Origin: Glandiceps talaboti
Lineage: Eukaryota > Hemichordata > Enteropneusta > Spengelidae
DNA: 64,000 nt
Direction: 5' to 3'
Assembly: GCF_964340395.1 (NCBI RefSeq)
Contig: NC_135550.1
Coordinates: 31,185,676 to 31,249,675 of the forward strand
Part shown: one piece after another, positions 56,374-64,000 of the stretch
Position numbering within the stretch: the first letter of the stretch is position 1
How the letters are laid out: the number at the start of each line of letters is the position of its first letter
Position numbers and translations under genes: made by a program
The notes under the pieces: model-generated
What the model was told of the DNA's origin: nothing
Database searches by the model: none
Seen by the model: the letters and a program-made list of their open reading frames with translations, nothing else

Positions 56374-57541
56374 ATGCTGAAATTTGTCGTTTTGCTGTTT
56401 GCAGTAATTGCATTGGGTAAGATTTGTTGCTATACAATGTGTTACCATTTTGTCATGTCATCTTTGACTCCGATTTAGAATTAGCACATTTGAAATAGTC
56501 AATACTTTTTAGCGATGCCGTCTTCCCTGACCCTGGTATATATCGACAAGGAAGGAAAATAGAACCGATTTCATCGAATCTATATATTATACGAGAATCA
56601 TGAAGCTCGTCTCAAAAAGTTATCTTTAAATGGACAAGCGGTGAATGTTTTTCATTATAAAAATTATGGAATCGAAAATTAGTTTCTTTTGTACATGGCC
56701 ACTCTTTCTTAGTTTTCTAAGCAAAACTGACGTGAAACAAATTTTCAATCTTGTGGGAGCAAAGAACGAATCTCACATCGTCTAAGGGTATATAATAACA
56801 TTTCGTGTAGGATATAATTACACATAATTAGATGTCTTTGGTTAGATTCAGATCTCGAACTTCGGGTTAATTTAAAGTATACGTATTGTCAAGCCGTTGT
56901 CATAAGAGATTCCAAAGGAGGATTGGGTGGCGATTTGAATTCTTTTTAGTATATGATTGGATAGCGTTCCGTCCTACCCAGGTGTAAATCGCAACCAACT
57001 ACTACATTTGTATTATTGCTTGTTTTCTTGTTGTGTTTCAGCAAATGCCCAGATGTACACAGATGAAACCGTCATGGATGGGGACGATAAAACACCGATG
57101 CCCATGCATGAAGACACTGATGACCACATGATGATGATGATGTGTATGCAGGATTCCGACTGTGGACATGGCATGTGTCACTTCATGGATGAACGCAGCA
57201 GCATCTGCCGTTGTCCCAAGAACTATTTTGGTGATCACTGTGAAAATCGTAAGTATCCTATAAAAACTATTTATGATTAGTATATAGGTAATTTAATTCT
57301 TTCATAAATAATTTCACAAAGAAACGGGTTAGTATGAAGTCGATCCTACACCAACATTGTAATAAAGTGATAATTAGATATATGATTACATTATGATGGA
57401 TGGATGGATAGCGTGCGTTAGTGAGTGAGTGAGTGAGTGAGTGAGTGAGTGAGTGAGTGAGTGAGTCAGTCAGTCAGTCAGTCAGTCAGTCAGTGTACAC
57501 AAATCAATCAACGTGTCAGTCTGTCTGCCTGCCTGCCTGCC

Positions 57542-57595
<54 letters not shown>

Positions 57596-59939
57596 CATGT
57601 ATCTGGGAATTGTACGTTAAATTGACAACCGTTTTCTTTTGTCAGTACAACAGAATTCGTTCTCGATTTTCATTTTATAATTTATCATCAATTTAGTAAA
57701 CTATTGGAAAACATAATATAACCCCCTTCTATGATTTCGTCACTAGATAAACCACTGCAATGCATTGTTTGCGACGGATTCGTGCATGAACACGACCAGT
57801 GCTCATCGGGCATGAACGTTGCCGTTCAAAATTGCACTGAAGAACAAACTTTCTGCAAGGTAGGTCACTTGTAATGTCACATGTCATAGTTCTTAGCATG
57901 AGCACATAAAAACACCATCAAAGGACGATGTATGTGTCACCCTATGTATTAGCTAGCTGTAGTAAGACATACCATAAATCGTCTTGCCATGATATTGTTT
58001 CTGTGCTCAATACTAATAAGATATATTCTTACTTAGGAAATAACTTTTGTCTGAACGTAAACCCAGCCTGATAATGGAAGACCACTACACCATTACTAGT
58101 ATATGCACCATTAACCTCGCAACAGCCCGGGTCTGGTTTCCCCGGCGGCCCACCCCATTGTAATAACTGAAGACGCCCTATCGCTGATTTTAATCCCCAC
58201 TATTTGCAGTTGTTGATAATCTTTACAGGTGTTCGCACTCGATATCCTAATCAGGATAGAATTATATCCCATTAACTACAATTGTTTAATATACGTAAAA
58301 TGTTACCCTCCCCTGATTCTGTCATGCAAAAAAGTGACTCTCCCTCAATTTTTTTAAACATGACCCCCCCCCTCCCCCACCGTTAAAGTAGTTCAAAACA
58401 TGGTAATGGAAAAGGACACGAGTCCCAGAATATGTGTGGTGTGAAGACACGATATTAATAAATACATGTGTTTGGAACTCATTGGTTAAGGCTACAAAGA
58501 TTAGTAGATTGACACACTCCTGACATTGTCGGGACCGAGGTCAACATCGCCACAACATATCCCCAGTATCTTAAGCAACTGTTCCCGTTTTACTCCTGTG
58601 ATACCCACTTCTCTCCTCCCATTACAGCTGACAATGACTACATGGTTGTCAGCAGCGATAACATTGAGATGGTATGATATTATGGCACATAACCCCAACT
58701 CTAAGTTTTATCCAGACTTTATGTCCAAACACACACATGACGAAAGTCATAGCATAGGGAAAAGCGTTGCTTGTTTAATGTGTGCAGGGCAACACAGAAC
58801 TGTATTGAAGTCAACTTACTTTCAACAATACAAGAAAGACTGAAAAGCCTTGAATCTAAATTGGCTGCATGTGCAAAACGATGCAAATGAACGAAGGTCA
58901 ACGGTTGCCGAAAAGGTGCGAGAATCCACAAGACTGAAAACGTCCAAAGAGCACATAGTCGCCAAGGAAACGTCAGAAATAAAAACACCGTAATTCTTAG
59001 GGAAAAATTCTGGAAACCTGTACCCGAATGCCGAATGCTGAATACATTTCTTTTTTAATGAAAGTTAGAAAGTGACTTTTGCGGAACGAAAAAAACAGCT
59101 GACCTAAAACTGCGATTTAAGAAAAGATATCAAACTAATTAATAACATACAAAATAAAATGTTAAATAAGTTCATAACATTCAAATTGAATGCATAACGT
59201 ACTGGTTTCACTTTCAATACAAAGAACACCTGTGCAAAGCTTGCAACCTATTGGCCAGTTGTTACGTCACGCCAAGACAATAATCTCCGGCTTTAGTGCT
59301 AACCCGGCGTTGGGAATTTTATCTCTAAACCTAACCCTAACCCTAACCTAAATGGCAGCAACGGGATTTGGGACCGATGAGAGTGATGGGATGGCAACCC
59401 CCTCCCCCCCCAAAAAAAAAAAACCGACAAAAAACAAACAAACAAAAAACAACAGAGCCGATTTGTAAAAAGTGAGTCTTCCCCATTCCCCTGGCCTACC
59501 CCCTGTAAATACTGAAGGTTCCCTTACAGATTTTTCCTTGAATTTGATTTTTTACAGACAGAAATATGGTACGGTGATGACAACGTTATGTGGCTTAAAC
59601 GCCATGGATGTTCTGCCCAATGCTGGAATAATGCTAATTGCGGTCGTAAGTATATTGTAAATGTCTTATTATAATTTGAACAGTTTGAAACCGTTCCCTT
59701 CATGACGACCATAAATCCTTTCATTCTCCTCCATATGAAATGTATAATTGTAAATACCTGATAAGTTTTTGATATTTCATATTACAGCCCACAGCCCAAA
59801 CAGTTGCGTGGCTTGCTGTGATTACGAGAGGTGTTTCGGCTACGAGAAGGAGATACTAAATATGGCTGCTGGCGCTTCCATCGTCACATCCGGCATCGTA
59901 TCTGTCAGTATTGCTGTTATCGCTAGTATTTTCATGTAA
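56374..59939 (+). CDS. EGF plus Ly6/uPAR domain protein, probably GPI-anchored, 5 exons
   Basis: Five exons join in phase: 56374-56416, 57042-57248, 57747-57859, 59558-59645 and 59788-59939 (TAA). All have GT-AG ends. The product has 200 residues. Residues 1-17 form a signal peptide, then comes an acidic Met/His-rich linker. An EGF domain (C49-C81) has C-x5-C-x4-C-x9-C-x-C-x8-C with the final YFGDHCE. A Ly6/uPAR three-finger domain (C89-C166) has an LQC-x-x-C start and a CCDYERC end, close to the canonical CC-x(3-4)-C-N. It carries 12 Cys rather than 10, so there is probably one extra disulfide. A hydrophobic C-tail after a small-residue stretch (AAGAS) fits GPI attachment. Ly6 proteins act as cell-surface ligands, co-receptors or adhesion factors; this one's role is unknown. 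AATAAA signals lie near 60277 and 60402. Confidence 0.92.
57404..57598. repeat. (GAGT)n(CAGT)n(TGCC)n(TGTC)n microsatellite
   Basis: Four different tetranucleotide runs occur in succession in intron 2 of the EGF-Ly6 gene. Confidence 0.96.
58115..59530. mobile_element. Complex dispersed repeat, copy B, in EGF-Ly6 intron 3
   Basis: It is colinear with parts of 12680-13615: 'caacagcccggg' (58121), 'accctcccc', 'gaggtcaacatc' (58540) and a tail 'ccctgtaaatactgaaggtt' (59500). The copy stops about 30 bp before the exon 4 acceptor. The Met and Thr-rich frames inside are not supported as genes. Confidence 0.65.
59329..59350. repeat. Short interstitial CCCTAA tract
   Basis: About three and a half CCTAAC units, the complement of the telomere repeat, lie within copy B of the dispersed repeat. 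Confidence 0.85.
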
Positions 59940-60150
59940 ATTTCTGATGTATGGGAAGGGATCGGGAAACCTCTTAAGCTTACTATGTATGGTAGCAAAA
60001 AAGGAAACGGGAGAGATGATCAATTTTCCTACCTAATTGTTTTTTTTTTCAAAAATTTAATATATAAATGTAACAGAAAAACTGGCCCTTATTAGTCAAA
60101 GAATAGATCAAAGACGATTGTCCCTTTCTTGGGAATTTTAACGGGTGTTT

Positions 60151-60206
60151 TCGACAGGATTGAGCCTAGCCTAGTAGATTGAAGTTAGTAGCCTCAATCC
60201 TGTCGA
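60151..60206 (+). promoter_or_regulatory. Perfect 14-bp stem-loop in the EGF-Ly6 3' UTR
   Basis: TCGACAGGATTGAG (60151-60164) is the exact complement of 60193-60206, with a 28-nt loop. It lies about 210 nt after the stop codon and before the AATAAA signals, so it would be in the mRNA. A role in stability or protein binding is possible. A small MITE relic is the alternative. Confidence 0.5.
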
Positions 60207-60401
60207 AGATACCGAAGTGCCGAGTTATTTCTCATACAAATACTTGACAAACACTCAACCTTGGAGGGTACACAGTAAATAAAGAGTCCTGTCGGACAGT
60301 TTTCCTAAAGTGGATTGACGGTAAATATTGATTACGTAATCGTACATTGTAAACTCGATTCATTTCCAGAATCAAGCTTGTTACTGAGAATGTAAAGTGT
60401 C

Positions 60402-60407
60402 AATAAA
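60402..60407 (+). terminator. Polyadenylation signal AATAAA
   Basis: 'gtcaataaacg' lies about 460 nt after the EGF-Ly6 stop codon. An alternative AATAAA lies near 60277. Confidence 0.5.
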
Positions 60408-60409
60408 CG

Positions 60410-61777
60410 TTTTATATGCAACGATAGTTGTCAACAAAGTTATTTTCCTATTTAAAGAGTGCCTGGTGTGATTTTAATCACAGTGTTGCTGAACAGCAAA
60501 TATTTGATCTATGTACCCAATACATTTATACTACATTAATTTTGTACTTGTAACGTTGACTTCTAGCTTTGGTTCTGGGAAGGGCACATCTTCATCCAGG
60601 GGATGAAGACGTGACGTAGTTCTCTGAGCGCATATTTCCAGAGCTTGAACAAGCTTCCGTCAATAAACTGCCGCATATATATTTTTTGCAACTGGTTACG
60701 TAACCTTCTTTTTTGTTCTGTGTGTCGCTGTGTAATCCTGGACTGTAATTCGCTACTTGGGTTACATCCAAAATAGTTGAAAAAAACCCAGACCGTCAGA
60801 GAAAAAAGAATCAAACCACAAATACAAATTCACGAGTTCATTCTAAATGTCAGAGCTTTCAGTAGAGGCCAGAGGAGTGCTGGAAGAATTTACATGTGTA
60901 GGACAAATTTCACAATGTTAATTCACATAGTCCTCCTCCGTACATGAGTATACAATAATTGCTTGAGATAGTTCTTGCATAAAATTGTAACCATTACAGA
61001 TATATACTTTGAGATTGTTGATATCTTCATGAATTTTCCAAAAAATGAGTTTCTGGCCACTTGAAAAAGACTAGTGTTAGTAAGGACATTCCTTTGAAGG
61101 AGATTCATACTCGATGGTAAATAGATAAGGAGGGAAAGAAGTCAAGTTACTAAATGTGGTCGTTTTCTTCGATGGCACTGTCGGTGGTGAGATTATGGAA
61201 TGCTGTGCTAGAGAAATCCATTTGACTACATGGTTAAGATGATCGTAGCGTGTATATTAACTAAACTAGAAGGGAAGAGAAGAGACAACTTAAAGTCAGA
61301 ATTTAACTTCATAATATGTAATGTTAATCTCGATGATAATGTTCTTGACTTGAGACGAGTTGTTCAGTGTCCTTCCCATACACACCTATGGTCTTTATTT
61401 CGCGGAAACTTGTACTTCAAATTACCTTTATAACATCCATGTATAAGTAAAATGATTGGTGGAAAACAATATTTCAAAACGTTGACAGGATAGGTGTAGT
61501 TTGGAGTCTCAGTTCGTTCTCATTAAAATGTCCACAATTTCGTGATTTACCTGTGTTACATCACCGAAGTGATGAATGACACAATCTTAAATTCACAATT
61601 ATCAAAAGTTGTCAAGTCCCAAATGAAATTTTCACTTTGGGATATCGCTATGAGCGAGTGGTACATAGTTACCAAGAACAGTATACGGAGTACCCATAGA
61701 GTTGGGGGGATGGGGATGAGGCTGTTCAAAATTTTCGATTCCTTTCCCTCATTCTCGCAAGCCAGAGTTCTTATTTC
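60410..61777. other. Intergenic stretch
   Basis: No gene is established. A minus-strand frame (60563-60814) has a charged helical segment but no recognised family. 'RLWNAVLEKS' in plus-strand frame near 61188-61217 may be a LINE tail relic. Confidence 0.4.
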
Positions 61778-61883
61778 TGTGGGAGGCTCGTTAAGAACGT
61801 TGCCGTAAAACAGGCCGTGGTTTGCGACGATGTGGGAGGCTCGTTAAGAACGTTGCCGTAAAACAGGCCGTGGTTTGCGACGA
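61778..61883. repeat. 53-bp tandem duplication
   Basis: Two identical units start with 'tgtgggaggctcg' and end with 'ggtttgcgacga'. They are notably G/C-rich for the area. Confidence 0.95.
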
Positions 61884-64000
61884 CGTTTTCCCTACATTAG
61901 CGACCATTTCACGATTCCAATGACAAACACCGACTCGTCCCTGCGAAATTGTATGATTTTATTTTATTTGATTTATTGTTATATATTGTATGATCGCTAT
62001 ACGAAAGAAATAATGAGAATAAAACTGCGTTGACCACGTATCACTTTAGAAAAATGTAAAATTGTCTACGCACGGTCATGAGGAAAGATGGAGTAGAGAT
62101 ACCTGTTGATTTTACAAGTAACACCGTGAACAGCTGGCCAATGCATATACACAAATACAGTGTTTAGAGATGAAACATCATTTGGAGTATGTTATTTCAC
62201 AGACATGTGCTATATCGTATTTACTTCTTTGTCTTTGCAAGTGACATAATCTCAAATGATGGTGAATAGTATCGATCGAAGAAGAGTTGAATATGGATTT
62301 TCTCTTTCTCTCAAAGAGGTCATGTATTTGTTGTATAATGATCCAGACAGTCACAAACTGCTGACTCATAAACCAATTGATTCCGCCACTCCTCAATGCA
62401 CAAAAGGCAAGTAGAATTGCCTGCATGCCGTAACATAACAAACCAGGCCTGGAATGACAAAACTCATTAAATCTCTATTTGAGAAGGAAAGAAAGGAAGA
62501 TCAAGTAACATGAACACAAAGAGAGAGAGGGGTATTTGGGTTGGCCAGACTATCATTGTTTCAACCATGCATTTACGTCTTTTTTCACCTTTGGTATTTA
62601 CATTATAATGTTGGTCAATCTTAATGGTGGTCAGGTCAAATAAAATCACGTGATCTAGTCAAGACACGACAAAAGCAGTGGGAATGGTATCTGTTTCTAT
62701 TGGCAAGTATGTGTAGGTATAGCAAACAAAAATAGTCACTGAAAATTGTTAAAATACTAATAATTAGACATTGTACATGTTGATCAGTGGTTGGTATCAT
62801 CCAAAGGCAGTACAGAAACAGGTTGAAATCATGATCACCATTGAGGGCGCTGTTTTTTAGGTGCAGCCCCAAGAATCAATTTGATTTATTGTGCATACCG
62901 CCTGTGAATTATAACCAGCAAGTTATTGTACCAAACAAAACATTTTTTTTTTTAAAAACGTTCCGATAGCAACTAGTACAGCTTTCAATAGTGTGGATCG
63001 CAAATATTGAATCAGTAAGAAATTGCTTGCTTAGGCCAAATAAAAAAATAGCGCCAATGGCGTTGTAGCCCTTCTGTGATAGTTTGATGAAATATGTACA
63101 GACATCACTCACCCCTGATCACTATGGATATGTACATTACATCCCCTTTTCATCACACACACACACACACACACAATTAAAGTTGAGTGTAAGAGTGATA
63201 TATTCACAGGAAGTCATATTTATGAATACAACAATATAACGAATGTACCTTGTAGACATCCCCCACATATTTTGAGTGACATGTTACAATGTACATCAAC
63301 ATTTTCATATGAAAACCACTAATATTCAGACTTTGAGAAATAGCTGAATACTAATCATAGCGACACACATACATACACATACACACACACATATACACTT
63401 CAATGAACTGCTGTGAACACAAATTTGTTTCATGAACGCGTTGTATTTTTAAACAGTGGAAATGACAATCATAAGTAACAACATACATTTCAAAAAAATA
63501 CCTAGTCCTATGAAGAAACAGAACAAATCGCATCTCCATGTAGTACATATATGCCATGTATGACACAACGTCCCGACACAGCCAAGTAACTCAGTAACAC
63601 TAACAGTAGGTACGATCAGCTGATCATATATGAATATATTAGATAACATGCGTATGTAGCGCAACATTCAACTATGAAACTAAATACTTAATGGTAAGCA
63701 ACTGTTAATAAAACATTTTCAAAGTCCATTGTCATTTAATTGTTGTTGATTTGAGTTAATTTCAATTTTCAATAGCTTCTTGGGAAGCTTGGAGAGAATG
63801 ACGATCATGTTTTTGTGAATTTGAAAATTTGACGTACACGGGTGCTTGAAAAGTACAGTTCACAAACATGCTAGTGAGGCTTTGTCGTCAACTTGTGTGA
63901 CTTGTAACTGATGACTGGACTTGTTGATGGTGAACAGCTGATGGAACATTAGCTGGAGACAGCTGAGTGTCAGAGGAGTTGATATGACCACCATTTGCAC
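61884..64000. other. Intergenic stretch to window end
   Basis: It holds a (CA)n run at 63153-63175. No gene or RNA recognised. Confidence 0.45.

Noticed and set aside
58526-58843. 105-residue plus-strand frame in the EGF-Ly6 intron
   Set aside because: It overlaps the dispersed repeat copy B. The homologous copy A region does not keep the frame.
61165-61220. LINE tail 'RLWNAVLEKS'
   Set aside because: Only ten residues resemble the post-RT motif, and stop codons follow at once. Too short to list separately.

Overview
The window is animal nuclear DNA. Genes are split by GT-AG introns, coding density is low, base composition is AT-rich, and micro- and minisatellites, foldback elements, a tRNA-derived SINE and LINE reverse-transcriptase relics are abundant. 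The protein types (C-type lectin, peroxisomal sarcosine/pipecolate oxidase, melatonin-receptor-like GPCR, Ly6/uPAR protein) fit a bilaterian, most likely a marine invertebrate such as a lophotrochozoan or a non-vertebrate deuterostome. The species cannot be fixed from the sequence alone.

Four gene models are well supported. (1) A secreted C-type lectin on the minus strand (230-1323), cut by the left edge. (2) A complete eight-exon FAD-dependent oxidase of the sarcosine oxidase/PIPOX family on the minus strand (4232-10263). All splice phases agree, and they give 404 residues with a covalent-flavin Cys and a C-terminal SKI resembling a peroxisomal signal. (3) An uninterrupted rhodopsin-class GPCR on the plus strand (24104-25144). 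(4) A five-exon plus-strand gene (56374-59939) for a 200-residue secreted, probably GPI-anchored protein with one EGF and one Ly6/uPAR domain. These genes look functionally unrelated; no operon-like or pathway cluster is visible.

Much of the rest is repeats. There are minisatellites with units of 48, 34, 40, 31, 47, 22 and 24 bp. The 31-bp array has a 14-unit higher-order repeat, and each 22-bp unit carries AATAAA on the minus strand. Foldback elements lie at 3521-4105, 12415-13160 and 32421-32698. A G/C-tract-rich repeat family occurs at 11790-13615 and again inside an intron at 58115-59530, and both copies contain short TTAGGG-type tracts. LINE relics, a SINE and many simple repeats make up the remainder.

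The most interesting signal is a small element seen three times (31969-32107 plus, 38838-38980 minus, about 39213-39275 plus). Two copies begin with a sequence that folds as a type I hammerhead ribozyme: CUGAUGA core, stem II hairpin, GAA, short stem III, and a stem I that closes with compensatory differences between copies. Both continue about 60 nt to a shared GCATCGAGCAC motif and end in a microsatellite. This fits a non-autonomous ribozyme-bearing retroelement (Penelope-like or retrozyme type) lodged in simple repeats.
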